NCBI RefSeq assembly: GCF_026125785.1
Contig: NZ_JAHCKL010000030.1
Location: 1 to 40,373, forward strand
Length of the DNA stretch: 40,373 nt
DNA from: Hydrogenophaga sp.
Lineage (GTDB): Bacteria; Pseudomonadota; Gammaproteobacteria; Burkholderiales; Burkholderiaceae_C
Reading direction: 5' to 3'
Shown piece by piece: positions 1 through 8,679 of this stretch (its first letter is position 1; each line of letters begins with the position of its first letter). A program made the position numbers and the translations under genes. A model generated the notes under the pieces. The model was given only the letters and a program-made list of their open reading frames with translations, did not search any database and was not told the DNA's origin.

Positions 1-61
1 CGGCCAAGGCCGCTGCTCACGCCCGTAATGAACCACGTTCTTTGGGTCACGATAGTTCTCC

Positions 62-901
62 TTATGCTTTCGAAGGCATGAAGATGCTGAGGGTGAAGGC
101 ACGGTAGTCCTGCTCCGAGGTACTGCGGCGTGCCTTCAGGATGGGCTGGATGTCGTTGGTCGGCGTATAGCGGAGTTGGTCGGTCCCGTCCGTTGCCGCC
201 GCGAAGATCGATGCCACGACCTTCTCAACGGCATCCGCATCGGCGTTGCTGCCCATTCCCGCATACATCTGGCCGATGTGCCCCAGGAACGGACCGTAGT
301 CGGGGATCTGCTGCTGGCTGCCGCTTTCGCCGCCTACACGGGCCATGAAGTTCGTTTTCATGGCGCCGCCCGGCTCCACGATCTTCACCTTGATGCCCAG
401 CGAGCCGAGTTCATAGGACAGGCCCTCAGACCATCCCTCCAGCGCGAACTTGGAGGAACTGTAGACCGAGGCCATCGGGAAGCCGATGGCGCCGGCTCCC
501 GAACTCACATTGACGATCGTGCCTGCCTGCTTCGCACGGAAATGCGGCAGGATCGCGCGCACCACATCCATCGGGCCGAAGACGTTGACATCGAATTGCG
601 ACTGAATGGCATCGCGCTGAATGCCCTCGAAGATGCCGAACAGACCGTAGCCGGCGTTGTTCACAACGACATCGATCTGGCCGAATTGAGCGACGCCCTG
701 CGCGATTGCATCGTCGATGCTTTTTTTATCCTGCACGTCGAGGCGGCTAACCACGACGCCCTTGCTTGCCAGCAGTTCCGGCGACGCTGCTGCCGGATTG
801 CGCATCGTGGCGATGACATTCCAGCCAGCTTGCGAGAAGTGGCGAGCGACAGCCTCGCCGAAGCCGGTTGAGGCACCAGTGATAAGAACGGTTTTCATCA
901 T
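62..901 (-). CDS. SDR-family NAD(P)-dependent oxidoreductase
   Basis: A classical short-chain dehydrogenase/reductase of about 279 residues, which would oxidise or reduce a hydroxyl/carbonyl group using NAD(P)H in the cytoplasm; the substrate cannot be told. The N-terminal Rossmann motif TGASTGFG follows the first strand. NNAG comes at about residue 86, a catalytic Ser in NVSSGAG, and the catalytic YSSSK about 14 residues further on. An in-frame TTG at 904 and two ATGs (901, 898) are possible starts; ATG 901 sits 5 bases after AGGA. The gene is divergent from the LysR gene at 999 and is probably its target. It is closest in style to the 'oxidoreductase' SDRs that lack a known pathway. The family call is firm; the function is open. 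Confidence 0.9.
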   Translation of the reverse strand: MMKTVLITGASTGFGEAVARHFSQAGWNVIATMRNPAAASPELLASKGVVVSRLDVQDKKSIDDAIAQGVAQFGQIDVVVNNAGYGLFGIFEGIQRDAIQSQFDVNVFGPMDVVRAILPHFRAKQAGTIVNVSSGAGAIGFPMASVYSSSKFALEGWSEGLSYELGSLGIKVKIVEPGGAMKTNFMARVGGESGSQQQIPDYGPFLGHIGQMYAGMGSNADADAVEKVVASIFAAATDGTDQLRYTPTNDIQPILKARRSTSEQDYRAFTLSIFMPSKA

Positions 902-904
902 CAA

Positions 905-998
905 ATTCCTAGAGGTTGTTCAGTTTTCGTACTTTATTCAGAATGATAGATGATGTAAACTGTTCAAAACAGAACAGCATAGTGTCGAAAACCGTACA
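905..998. promoter_or_regulatory. Divergent SDR/LysR promoter with 6-6-6 inverted repeat
   Basis: The 94-bp gap between the divergent genes is AT-rich. It holds a perfect inverted repeat, CTGTTC (960-965) and GAACAG (972-977), 6 bases apart and about 22 bases before the LysR start. LysR regulators usually bind interrupted dyads in such shared promoters, so this is a good operator candidate. Binding itself is inference. Confidence 0.5.
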
Positions 999-1922
999 AT
1001 GGAAGAACTTGGACTACGATCCTTGAAGGTCGCCAATGCCGTGGCAGCTCATGGAAGCTTCCGCGGTGCCGCGCATGAACTGGAAATGTCGCCCTCATCG
1101 GTCAGCCACATCGTGGCCAATCTGGAGAGCCGACTAGGCATACGGTTGTTCTTAAGAAATACCCGCAGCGTGTCGCTGACGGAGGCTGGCGAGTCCTTCT
1201 TGAAGCGCGTTAGACCCGCCCTTGAACAGATCACCCAAGCCATTGATGGCGTCAACGATCTGCGCGATAGGCCGGCGGGGCTGATTCGGCTCAATGCCGC
1301 CGCATGGGGAGCGGATCGCCTGTTACCCATCATCGTGGGCTTCATGCAGAAGTACCCTGATATTCGGGTGGATCTCGTTACCGAAGGACGCTTGGTGGAC
1401 ATCATCGGCGAAGGTTTCGACGCGGGACTACGGTTGGTATCGGTAGTCCCTCAAGACATGATCGCCTTGCCCTTGGGCATCGACGAAGCATTAGTCATCG
1501 TCGCCTCGCCGGCGTATCTCAGTGCCCGTGGCACCCCCGTCACTCCCGGCGACCTTTTGAATCACGAGTGCATCCGTGCCCGCTTGCCCAGCGGTTCACT
1601 GATGAGATGGGAGTTCCCTAAAGGCGGCACAACACCGGAGATTGGTGTCGCGGGTCGTCTGGTCTTGGGCACAACGGCTCTCGCTGCGAAGGCTGCCGCT
1701 GCGGGCGCTGGAATAGCCTACGTGGAGCAGCGCGAAGCCCAACCATTCTTGGACAAGGGCGACTTGGTTCAGGTGCTTAACAAGTGGACGCCGCCATTCG
1801 AGGGCGAGGCGCTTTATTACCCTCGGATGCGCCTGCCCTCGGCCGCGTTTCGGGCCTTTATTGATTACGTCAAGGAATGGAGACTCGCCAGAGACGTAAC
1901 GCAAGGTCTTCAACCCAAATAG
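999..1922 (+). CDS. LysR-family transcriptional regulator
   Basis: A 307-residue LysR regulator of normal family length. The winged helix-turn-helix occupies about residues 5-65: the AAHELEMSPSSVSHIVANLE stretch is the recognition region, followed by LGIRLFLRNTRSVSLTEAG. A periplasmic-binding-protein-like effector domain follows, from about residue 90 to 295. It is transcribed away from the SDR gene at 62-901 and probably controls that gene and itself. It ends 11 bases before the convergent SDR gene at 1933. The effector is unknown. Similar LysR proteins in proteobacteria are often paired with SDR genes, as here. Confidence 0.9.
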   Translation: MEELGLRSLKVANAVAAHGSFRGAAHELEMSPSSVSHIVANLESRLGIRLFLRNTRSVSLTEAGESFLKRVRPALEQITQAIDGVNDLRDRPAGLIRLNAAAWGADRLLPIIVGFMQKYPDIRVDLVTEGRLVDIIGEGFDAGLRLVSVVPQDMIALPLGIDEALVIVASPAYLSARGTPVTPGDLLNHECIRARLPSGSLMRWEFPKGGTTPEIGVAGRLVLGTTALAAKAAAAGAGIAYVEQREAQPFLDKGDLVQVLNKWTPPFEGEALYYPRMRLPSAAFRAFIDYVKEWRLARDVTQGLQPK

Positions 1923-1932
1923 CTCCGCGCGC

Positions 1933-2703
1933 TCACTCTGGCAATACAACTCCAGAAATTTCCTCGCAGATACGGATGAGGCGATCCTGTAGCGTGGAAT
2001 CTAGCGCCTGCGGGTTCGCCGCCATACGCTTCAGGTGATAGAAGTACTTGCCCGAGACGTCGGTTTTGGAGTCCTCGGTGGCGGCAAGCCAAGCCTGAGT
2101 TCGGTGCGCTTGATCCATATCGTCCGGCGCGCCTGGCCCGCCCATCTTTGTCGGCACCCACCCCGGCTCCAAGGCATTGGCGCGAACATCAGGCCAGCGC
2201 CGCGCGATGGCGAAGGCCAGCATGGCATCGTGTAGCTTGCTTTCGGCATAGGCGTCCGAACCGTTCCATCGGCGTTTGCGCCAAAGGATGTCGTCCAAGT
2301 TGGCTTGCGCATGGTGATGCATGCCCGAGCTGAGGTAAATCAGACGCTTCGGCCGCTCGATCAGCGCCGTGAGTATGTAGGCCGACAGCGTGTTGATCGC
2401 AAAGACATGCGGCAGGCCATCACTCGTCAAGCGATGCCCTTCACGGTATCCGACTGCTGCGTTGTGGATCACGGCGTCGAAGCGACCCAGCGCGTTGACC
2501 TGTGCCGCAATGTCTTTGGCGCCAGCGATAGTTTCCACATCGCCGACGACCACGGCCTCCGCTTGGGGCAATTCGCGCAGAGCATCCTCCGCGCGCCTGG
2601 CATTGCGGGCGTGAAGCACAACTTTGTGCCGTTGCTGTACTAGGAGCTCGGCGGCCATGAGGCCAAGACCGGTAGATGAGCCGGAAATGAAAATGCGAGA
2701 CAT
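1933..2703 (-). CDS. SDR-family oxidoreductase
   Basis: A 256-residue short-chain dehydrogenase. The cofactor loop is SGSSTGLG near residue 7, the NAG-equivalent is HNAAVG, the catalytic Ser lies in YLSSGMHHH, and the Tyr/Lys pair is YAESK. The N-terminal loop has Ser in place of the usual Thr (SGSS rather than TGAS), a common variant. The start at 2703 follows AAGGAG by 7 bases. The MFS gene lies 54 bases upstream on the same strand, so the two may be co-transcribed, suggesting modification of a compound and its export. Substrate unknown. Confidence 0.88.
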   Translation of the reverse strand: MSRIFISGSSTGLGLMAAELLVQQRHKVVLHARNARRAEDALRELPQAEAVVVGDVETIAGAKDIAAQVNALGRFDAVIHNAAVGYREGHRLTSDGLPHVFAINTLSAYILTALIERPKRLIYLSSGMHHHAQANLDDILWRKRRWNGSDAYAESKLHDAMLAFAIARRWPDVRANALEPGWVPTKMGGPGAPDDMDQAHRTQAWLAATEDSKTDVSGKYFYHLKRMAANPQALDSTLQDRLIRICEEISGVVLPE

Positions 2704-2757
2704 GATTTTCTCCTTAGATGAGTCGGCGGACAGTGCCCGGCCGACAATGTGTGATGT

Positions 2758-3957
2758 TCAAGGTTGCGGAGTGCGCGATGTGGCGGCGAGCACGGCTCCA
2801 ACCAGTGCGCAGGCCGCGCCGAACAGATAGACGGAGGCATAGCCGAAACTCCCGGCGATGGCTCCTGCGGCTGGCCCCGAGATGCCGTAGGCGATGTCGA
2901 GAAAGGCGACGAATGCGCCCATCGCGCTGCCGCGGTTGGCCGGCGGTACTCGCTTGAGTGCTTCGACGCCCAGCGCCGGGAACACAAGCGCGCAGCCGAG
3001 GCCAGTCACCAGCGCGCCGGCGAGTGCCACCCATGCGTTCGGCGCAAGCCACAACATGGTTTGGCCGACTGCTTCGACCACCAGCGACCACACAGCGACG
3101 CGGTAGCCGCCCATGCGATCCGGCAGATGCCCCAGCACCGCACGCACGAAGATGAAGCCGACACCAAAGGCCGTCATCACAAGACCGGCATTGCTCCAGT
3201 GACGTGCTGCGAAGAACAGCGAAGCGAATGCAGTGAGTCCAGACAGGCCGACCCCTTGGAGCATCAGGCCAACACCTTCGCGCCAGATCCGGCCGATCAC
3301 GCGGTAGAACGGCAACCGCGCGCCGCCGGGCGACAGATAAGACGCTGAACCCCACGCGATCAGCACGGCAAGCGCGGGAGCGACGATGCAAGCGATCATG
3401 GCGGCAGCGAGACCGTAGCCTTGGTACAAGGCCATGCCGATCGGCGCGCCGATCGACAACGCGGCAAACATGGCGATACCTGTCCAGGACATGGACATGC
3501 CGGCCCGCTGCGGGCCTACCGAGGCAATCGACCAGGAAACGCAGCCGGTCACGAACTGGCTTTCGCCGAAACCGGCAGTCAGGCGACCCGCAATGACAAT
3601 CGCCAAGCTGGCCGCAGGCGATATGCCGGGCATGGCAGCAACCCAGTAAAACAGTCCAGCGAGAGCCGAGACGGCCGCACCTTGCAGAGCGGAACGCTTT
3701 CCACCTTGCTGATCGGTCATGCGGCCGGCATAGCCGCGCGTCAGCACCGTCGCCAGGAACTGGATGCCGATCACCAGTCCGACCACGAGATTGCTGTAAC
3801 CGAGATGGTCGTGGACGAGCAGGGGGATAACCGGCAGCGGTAGACCGACGGCCAGGTAGCCGCAAAACAGTGCGGCGATGATGCCCGTTGCCGGGCGCGA
3901 CAAGTGTGCAAGAGCGGCATCGGCCTGCGCCGCCCGCTTCATAGCGAGAGCTTGCAT
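2758..3957 (-). CDS. MFS transporter (YhhS-like)
   Basis: A 399-residue inner-membrane transporter with about 12 hydrophobic segments, the usual size for a major facilitator drug/sugar-efflux type protein. The sequence GRMTDQQGGKRS after the second segment is the loop 2-3 MFS motif, and a related loop (GHLPDRMGGYR) recurs at the start of the second half. The overall character resembles the YhhS/arabinose-efflux group, but the substrate cannot be predicted. The start ATG at 3957 is preceded by GGAGG at 6 bases. It lies upstream of and in the same direction as the SDR gene at 1933-2703, with a terminator of the amidohydrolase gene just before it. Confidence 0.88.
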   Translation of the reverse strand: MQALAMKRAAQADAALAHLSRPATGIIAALFCGYLAVGLPLPVIPLLVHDHLGYSNLVVGLVIGIQFLATVLTRGYAGRMTDQQGGKRSALQGAAVSALAGLFYWVAAMPGISPAASLAIVIAGRLTAGFGESQFVTGCVSWSIASVGPQRAGMSMSWTGIAMFAALSIGAPIGMALYQGYGLAAAMIACIVAPALAVLIAWGSASYLSPGGARLPFYRVIGRIWREGVGLMLQGVGLSGLTAFASLFFAARHWSNAGLVMTAFGVGFIFVRAVLGHLPDRMGGYRVAVWSLVVEAVGQTMLWLAPNAWVALAGALVTGLGCALVFPALGVEALKRVPPANRGSAMGAFVAFLDIAYGISGPAAGAIAGSFGYASVYLFGAACALVGAVLAATSRTPQP

Positions 3958-3985
3958 GACAGCCTCCAGTTAAGTGATTGAAAAC

Positions 3986-4013
3986 GAGGCGGCCCGGCGA
4001 TACGGGCCGCCCT
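3986..4013 (-). terminator. Rho-independent terminator after the amidohydrolase gene
   Basis: A perfect 9-bp stem, GGCGGCCCG (3988-3996) and CGGGCCGCC (4003-4011), with a 6-base loop. Read on the minus strand it follows the amidohydrolase stop codon and is trailed by TCGTTTTC, a weak T tract. Confidence 0.7.
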
Positions 4014-4019
4014 ATTCCT

Positions 4020-5345
4020 TTACGCTGCCGCGCCGAAAAGGTCGGCGCGGTAGCCGCTCGCTTCGATGAGGTAGTCACGCGAAGCGGTGACATCCGCGTT
4101 GAGCTTGCTCAGGTCCATGCCGAGCAGTTGGCCGTTACGCTTGCGCAATTGACCCGCCACCATCACTGTGTCCACATCGGCACGTTCGACCGCTTGGACG
4201 ATCGTGCCAATGGCGTTGGTCACGGGGAAGACCGCGATGCCGTTGGTGCGAACCATGATGATGTCGGCCTGCTTGCCCGGCGTCAGCGTGCCGATCTGAT
4301 CCTCCAGACCGGCGGCACGGGCACCGTTGACCGTTGCGGCCTTCAGCACTTCTTCGACGGAAATCGGCGCGGGTGCGTCGGCTTCGCCGCGGAAACGCCG
4401 ATAGCGCATCGCTGAACGCTGCTGCCCGAACAGGGCGTGCATTTCTCCGAACATGTCACTGCCGAACGCCGTATCGAGGTCGATGCCGAGTGCCGGTGTC
4501 AGGCCATGATCCACGGCCTGCTGATAGGCAAAGGTCTCGTCGTCGAAGCCGAACAGTGCATCCGAGCGCGGGTTGACCGTGATGTTCACGCCTGCATCGG
4601 CCAGCAGCTTCCACGTCTCCTGCGGCACGCGCGTGCAGTGGTTGAAGATGTTGTGCGTGCCCAGCACGCGTGGCTTGGCGAACTCCGGGCCGAGCTTGGC
4701 CAGGTCGCCAATGAACTCGGTCAGGATGCGCATGTCGAGGCCGCGCGCGACCTTCCACCAGTCCAGATTGAGCTGGCCGAACAGGCCCACATGTACGAGG
4801 CTGTCCGCGTTGTTCCAGTTGTGCGCCAAGCGTTGCAGGTCGCCCGGCAAGTGGGTCGCAGACGCCTTCTTGTCCATCGCCGCCCCGACCATGTGCAGCG
4901 CACGAATGCCGGTGGTATCCAATGCATCGAGCGCGGCATCGGTGTGCTCGGGGCTGCGCGAACTGTGGCAGGCGTCGATGATCGTGGTGATGCCGGCATC
5001 CAGCGACGCGGCGGCCGTGAGCTTCGTGCTCAAGTACATGTCCAGCGGGCGGTAGTGAGCGCCCAATTGTTCGGCGACTACATCGATGTAAGCGAACAGG
5101 TCGTCCACGTTCGGCATCATGCGGCGCATCACGCCGAGCCACATGTGATGGTGGGCATCAACCAGGCCCGGCATGACGATGTGGCCGGCAGCGTCGATGA
5201 CCTGGGCGTCCGCGGCCTGCAAGGCCGGGCCGACCGCAGCGATACGGCCATCCTGAACCAGGACATCGCCGACGGCGAGATTGGGAACCTTGGCATCCAA
5301 CGTCAGGATGGTGCCGCCTTTGAAGAGAGTGCGTTGCGTATTCAT
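4020..5345 (-). CDS. Amidohydrolase-family metal-dependent hydrolase/deaminase
   Basis: A 441-residue cytoplasmic hydrolase of the cytosine-deaminase/TrzA-AtzB branch of the amidohydrolases. It would hydrolyse C-N or C-Cl bonds of small ring or amide compounds. The first metal ligands are in LVDAHHHMW (about residues 61-69), a further His lies in GTHNIFNHC, and the late catalytic Asp is in ALGIDLDTAFG. The C-terminal TPGKQADIIMV segment is the usual composite-domain signature. The ATG at 5345 is chosen because AGGAG lies 7 bases upstream; the frame is open further upstream but has no good start signal. It is divergent from the LysR gene at 5521. Substrate unknown. Confidence 0.87.
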   Translation of the reverse strand: MNTQRTLFKGGTILTLDAKVPNLAVGDVLVQDGRIAAVGPALQAADAQVIDAAGHIVMPGLVDAHHHMWLGVMRRMMPNVDDLFAYIDVVAEQLGAHYRPLDMYLSTKLTAAASLDAGITTIIDACHSSRSPEHTDAALDALDTTGIRALHMVGAAMDKKASATHLPGDLQRLAHNWNNADSLVHVGLFGQLNLDWWKVARGLDMRILTEFIGDLAKLGPEFAKPRVLGTHNIFNHCTRVPQETWKLLADAGVNITVNPRSDALFGFDDETFAYQQAVDHGLTPALGIDLDTAFGSDMFGEMHALFGQQRSAMRYRRFRGEADAPAPISVEEVLKAATVNGARAAGLEDQIGTLTPGKQADIIMVRTNGIAVFPVTNAIGTIVQAVERADVDTVMVAGQLRKRNGQLLGMDLSKLNADVTASRDYLIEASGYRADLFGAAA

Positions 5346-5520
5346 GGAATGCTCCTTGGAGGTGAGGTGGATCGGTCGCCACGAAGCCCGCTCAGTGGAT
5401 ATTTCCCCCTGGAAAACTTCGACTTGTGTCGGCACGGTTGTCACGATAGGTTGCGAACCATCTTTGATAAAGGTAGATTCACTCAAATTATTTTTGCTAA
5501 AAATCAAAGATGGGGGCGAT
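5346..5520. promoter_or_regulatory. Divergent promoter with an 11-bp perfect inverted repeat
   Basis: The 175-bp region between the amidohydrolase and LysR genes turns sharply AT-rich at 5460-5510. CCATCTTTGAT (5458-5468) and its exact reverse complement ATCAAAGATGG (5503-5513) frame 34 bases of AT-rich DNA. The second arm ends 7 bases before the LysR start codon, so it could be an autoregulatory LysR site. Confidence 0.5.
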
Positions 5521-6432
5521 ATGAGTTTCGACGGACGGCTGTTGTCAGGGATGAGCGTGTTGGCTGCGGTCGTGGAGGCTGGCAGCTTCAGCCGTGCTGG
5601 CGAGGTGCTGGGGCTGTCGGCTTCAGGGGTGAGTCGGTCGATCTCTCGGCTGGAGGAGAGATTGGGTGTGCGGCTGCTGGATCGCACGACGCGCACGCTT
5701 CACCTAACTAGCGAAGGTGCCGGCCTATATGAACGCGCTGCACCGCACCTTGAGGGGATCGAGGAGGCCGCCAGCTACGTGTCCGGTGCGGCTGTCACAG
5801 TTCGCGGTACTCTGCGGATCAGCCTGAACCCGATCTTCGCGCGTCATGTTCTGGCGCCCAAGCTGACGCTGTTGCGCGAGCGCCATCCCGGCCTTGATCT
5901 GACGGTTCTGCAGCAGCCAGACGTGGGAGATCTGGTGACTGAAGGCATCGATGTCGCCGTGCGTTTCGGCCCCCAGCCGCCGTCGACTATGACCTCACGG
6001 CTATTGCTTGAAACGCGCGTCCTGACTGTTGCCTCACCCGCTTATCTGGCGCGACATGGCCGACCCAAGCGCCCGGAGAAACTGTCCGATCACGATTGCA
6101 TCCAGTACATCGACCCACGTAGCTCCAAGCCCTTCCCGTGGGAATTCCATCGCGGCAGAGAAATCCTGCCAGTGAAGACTCAAGGCCATCTCACGACCAC
6201 CGACGTGGATCTCATGGTTCAGGCGTGCGTCAGTGGATCGGGCATTGCCCAAGTGCTTGCACTTAGCGTCCGCCACCTAATAGCCAGTGGTGATCTAGTC
6301 GAGCTGTACCCTGATTGGCCCGACGAAACGTATCCTTTGTACGCCACTCGTCCATCTCGGCGCCTAGCGCCAGCGGCGGTAGAGGCCTTCTTGGATTTCT
6401 GCACAGAGATTTGCCGCGTACATGCAGCATAA
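5521..6432 (+). CDS. LysR-family transcriptional regulator
   Basis: A 303-residue LysR regulator. The helix-turn-helix spans about residues 10-60 (FSRAGEVLGLSASGVSRSIS, then LEERLGVRLLDRTTRTLHLT) and the effector-binding domain follows. The frame is open further left, but ATG 5521 gives the standard LysR N-terminus with only a few residues before the first helix. A purine-rich GGGGGCGAT lies directly before it. Divergent from the amidohydrolase gene, its probable target. Ordinary length and no damage. Confidence 0.9.
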   Translation: MSFDGRLLSGMSVLAAVVEAGSFSRAGEVLGLSASGVSRSISRLEERLGVRLLDRTTRTLHLTSEGAGLYERAAPHLEGIEEAASYVSGAAVTVRGTLRISLNPIFARHVLAPKLTLLRERHPGLDLTVLQQPDVGDLVTEGIDVAVRFGPQPPSTMTSRLLLETRVLTVASPAYLARHGRPKRPEKLSDHDCIQYIDPRSSKPFPWEFHRGREILPVKTQGHLTTTDVDLMVQACVSGSGIAQVLALSVRHLIASGDLVELYPDWPDETYPLYATRPSRRLAPAAVEAFLDFCTEICRVHAA

Positions 6433-6449
6433 GGCGCGTGAAGCCTGAA

Positions 6450-6660
6450 TCACCCCGGCCTCATCGCATTGCGGCATCGTTGCGTTTGAACATTTCCATC
6501 CCCCACTCCCGCTGGCCACTTCAGGAAGGCCCGAACACGCGGAGATAACTGGCGCCCTTGGGGAAGTGTGGCAGTGAGGAACTGCATCGGGCCACCACTG
6601 CGAAGATCCTCCTGGACCACCGACCGCTCAGGCCTCGAGTGCCGCTAGTTTGAGAGGATT
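6450..6660 (-). pseudogene. Remnant of a LysR regulator C-terminus
   Basis: Read on the minus strand, about 65 codons end at the stop at 6450-6452. They contain EDLRSG, then GRQLSPRVRAFLKW, the typical tail of LysR effector domains; the intact LysR at 9406-10323 has LSPRVRVFLDW at the same place. No DNA-binding domain or start is recognisable further right up to 6780. The gene has therefore lost about two thirds of its length. It lies where a divergent regulator of the SDR gene at 6897 would be expected. The rest of the 6433-6896 gap is non-coding apart from the element at 6783-6828. Confidence 0.65.
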
Positions 6661-6782
6661 CGGCAGCGGTGCGCGCGCGATCTGGGCTGGAGTCGCATTC
6701 GCCTAGCCCCAGTTGGTACCCGTTGGTCCACCAAAGTGACGCCGCGCCCCCGTTTCCTTATCTGACGGCCAGCCAGTGTTTA

Positions 6783-6828
6783 TTGTTCGATTGCATGGAA
6801 CAGTAATGGCGACTCTCGGGCGATTATC
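6783..6828. promoter_or_regulatory. Shared 46-bp LysR-type promoter element, copy 1
   Basis: This stretch aligns without gaps to 10337-10382, with 34 of 46 bases identical. Conserved blocks are TTGTTCG at the left, AGTAATG in the middle and CGATTATC at the right. It sits 68 bases before the SDR start at 6897 and to the right of the LysR remnant. The second copy sits just upstream of an intact LysR gene. Conservation at the same spacing suggests a LysR operator/promoter. Confidence 0.55.
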
Positions 6829-6896
6829 TTTTCCTCTCCGGTTTGCATAGTTCAATTGCCCGCCGATCTTGGCGGCCAACTAACCGGAGAAATCAC

Positions 6897-7637
6897 ATGA
6901 GCACTACGGAAACCAAGGTCGCCATCGTTACAGGCGCATCCCGCGGCATCGGCGCAGCAATCGCCCAGCGCTTGGCCCAAGACGGCTTTACCGTCGTCAT
7001 CAACTATGCCGGCAACGTCAAGGAAGCCGAAGAACTGGCCGCGAAGATCGAGAAGGCTGGCGGCAAGGCGCTGACTGCCCAAGCCGACGTCAGCGATGCG
7101 AAGGCCGTCGCCCGCATGTGGGACGCCGCCGAGGCGGCCTACGGCGGCGTAGACGTTCTGGTCAACAACGCCGGCATCATGCGTCTGGCGACCATCGCCG
7201 AGGGCGACGACGCGCTGTTCGACAGCCAGATCGCCATCAACCTCAAGGGTCCCCGCAACACCATGCGCCTGGCGGCACAGCGGCTGCGCAGCGGCGGTCG
7301 GATCATCAACCTGTCGTCGAGCGTCGTGGGCCTGTACCAGCCGACCTATGGCGTCTATGCCGCCACCAAAGCGGGCGTCGAGGCCATGACCCACGTCCTG
7401 TCCAAGGAGCTTCGTGGCCGCAACATCACGGTCAACGCGGTCGCGCCGGGTCCGACGGCCACGGCCCTGTTCCTCGACGGCAAGCCGCAGGCGGTCATCG
7501 ACACCCTGACCAAGCTCGCCCCACTGGAGCGCCTTGGCCAGCCCGAGGACATCGCCAACACGGTCGCCTTCCTCGCCGGCCCGGACGGAGCATGGATCAA
7601 CGGCCAGGTCCTGCGCGCCAACGGCGGAATCATCTGA
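6897..7637 (+). CDS. SDR-family oxidoreductase (3-oxoacyl-ACP reductase-like)
   Basis: A 246-residue classical SDR. The cofactor motif is TGASRGIG near residue 12, NNAG follows at about 90, the catalytic Ser lies in LSSSVVG and the YAATK pair at about 154. The C-terminus INGQVLRANGGI is the typical end of FabG/glucose-dehydrogenase-like members. The ATG at 6897 is chosen over an in-frame start at 6843 because GGAGA lies 8 bases before it and the first strand begins right after. It is followed 64 bases later by another SDR in the same direction, a likely two- or three-gene operon with DUF1097. Confidence 0.9.
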   Translation: MSTTETKVAIVTGASRGIGAAIAQRLAQDGFTVVINYAGNVKEAEELAAKIEKAGGKALTAQADVSDAKAVARMWDAAEAAYGGVDVLVNNAGIMRLATIAEGDDALFDSQIAINLKGPRNTMRLAAQRLRSGGRIINLSSSVVGLYQPTYGVYAATKAGVEAMTHVLSKELRGRNITVNAVAPGPTATALFLDGKPQAVIDTLTKLAPLERLGQPEDIANTVAFLAGPDGAWINGQVLRANGGII

Positions 7638-7701
7638 CCGGCACAACTCACCCCATTAACAGCGTCCGCTTCCTAGCGGGCCAACCGAAAGGAATACAGT
7701 C

Positions 7702-8595
7702 ATGAGCAAGAAAATCATTCTCGTCACCGGCTCCTCCAGCGGCTTCGGCCGCCTGACCGCCGAAGCCTTGGGCCGCGCCGGCCACACCGTGTACGCCTCG
7801 ATGCGCGACGTCGCCGGCCGCAACGCCAAGAACGCCGCCGAGCTGGCCGCGATCGCCGACAGCGACATCCGTCCGATCGAATTGGACGTGCAGTCCGAGC
7901 CGTCGGCGAACGCCGCGGTCGAGAAGATCATCACCGAGAGCGGCCAGATCGACGTGATCGTCCACAACGCCGGCCACATGATGTTCGGTCCGGCGGAAGC
8001 CTTCACCCCCGAGCAGTTCGCCCAGCAGTACGACGTCAACGTGCTCGGCACGCAGCGCGTCAACCGCGCCGCGCTGCCGCACATGCGCGCCCGCCGCGAG
8101 GGCCTGCTGGTATGGGTATCCAGCTCCAGCTCGGCCGGCGGCACGCCGCCGTACCTGTCGCCCTATTTCGCGGCGAAGGCCGGAATGGACTCTCTGGCGG
8201 TCCTCTATGCGCGCGAACTCGCCCGCTGGAGTATCGAGACGACGATCGTCGTACCCGGTGCCTTCACCAGGGGCACTAACCACTTCGCCCATTCCGGCCG
8301 TCCTGCCGACGAGGCGCGGCTCGCTGAGTACGAAGCGGGTCCGTATGCCGGGTTCGGCGAGCAGGTGCAGAAAGCCTTCGCCGCGATCGTGCCCGAAGAC
8401 GCTGATCCGGCGCCGGTGGCCGAGATGATCGCCGACGTCGTCAACATGCCCTTGGGTGAGAGGCCGTTCCGCATCCACTACGACCCGACGCAGGATGGCG
8501 CCGACGTGGGCTTCACCGTGCTCGACCGCCTGCGTGCCGAAATGCTCCACCGCGTCGGCCTGTCCGACTTGTTGAAGCCGGCTAAGAAGGCATGA
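7702..8595 (+). CDS. SDR-family oxidoreductase
   Basis: A 297-residue SDR, longer than its neighbour, with TGSSSGFG near residue 9, HNAGHM in the NNAG position, VSSSSS around the catalytic Ser, and the Tyr/Lys pair as YFAAK. The extra length is in the C-terminal substrate region, which resembles that of the protein encoded at 62-901. AAGGA precedes the ATG by about 8 bases. It is downstream of the SDR at 6897 and upstream of DUF1097; a hairpin at 8607-8636 follows. Substrate unknown. Confidence 0.9.
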   Translation: MSKKIILVTGSSSGFGRLTAEALGRAGHTVYASMRDVAGRNAKNAAELAAIADSDIRPIELDVQSEPSANAAVEKIITESGQIDVIVHNAGHMMFGPAEAFTPEQFAQQYDVNVLGTQRVNRAALPHMRARREGLLVWVSSSSSAGGTPPYLSPYFAAKAGMDSLAVLYARELARWSIETTIVVPGAFTRGTNHFAHSGRPADEARLAEYEAGPYAGFGEQVQKAFAAIVPEDADPAPVAEMIADVVNMPLGERPFRIHYDPTQDGADVGFTVLDRLRAEMLHRVGLSDLLKPAKKA

Positions 8596-8606
8596 CCAGC
8601 ACGCGG

Positions 8607-8636
8607 GATCGCTGGCGGTGACCACTGCCAGCGATC
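8607..8636 (+). terminator. Hairpin after the SDR gene
   Basis: GATCGCTGGC (8607-8616) pairs perfectly with GCCAGCGATC (8627-8636) across a 10-base loop, 12 bases after the SDR stop. There is no T tract, so it may be an RNA-stabilising or attenuating hairpin rather than a strong terminator. Confidence 0.5.
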
Positions 8637-8679
8637 AACCAATCGCACAACGAATTGATCTGATTACAGGAGAATTGAT

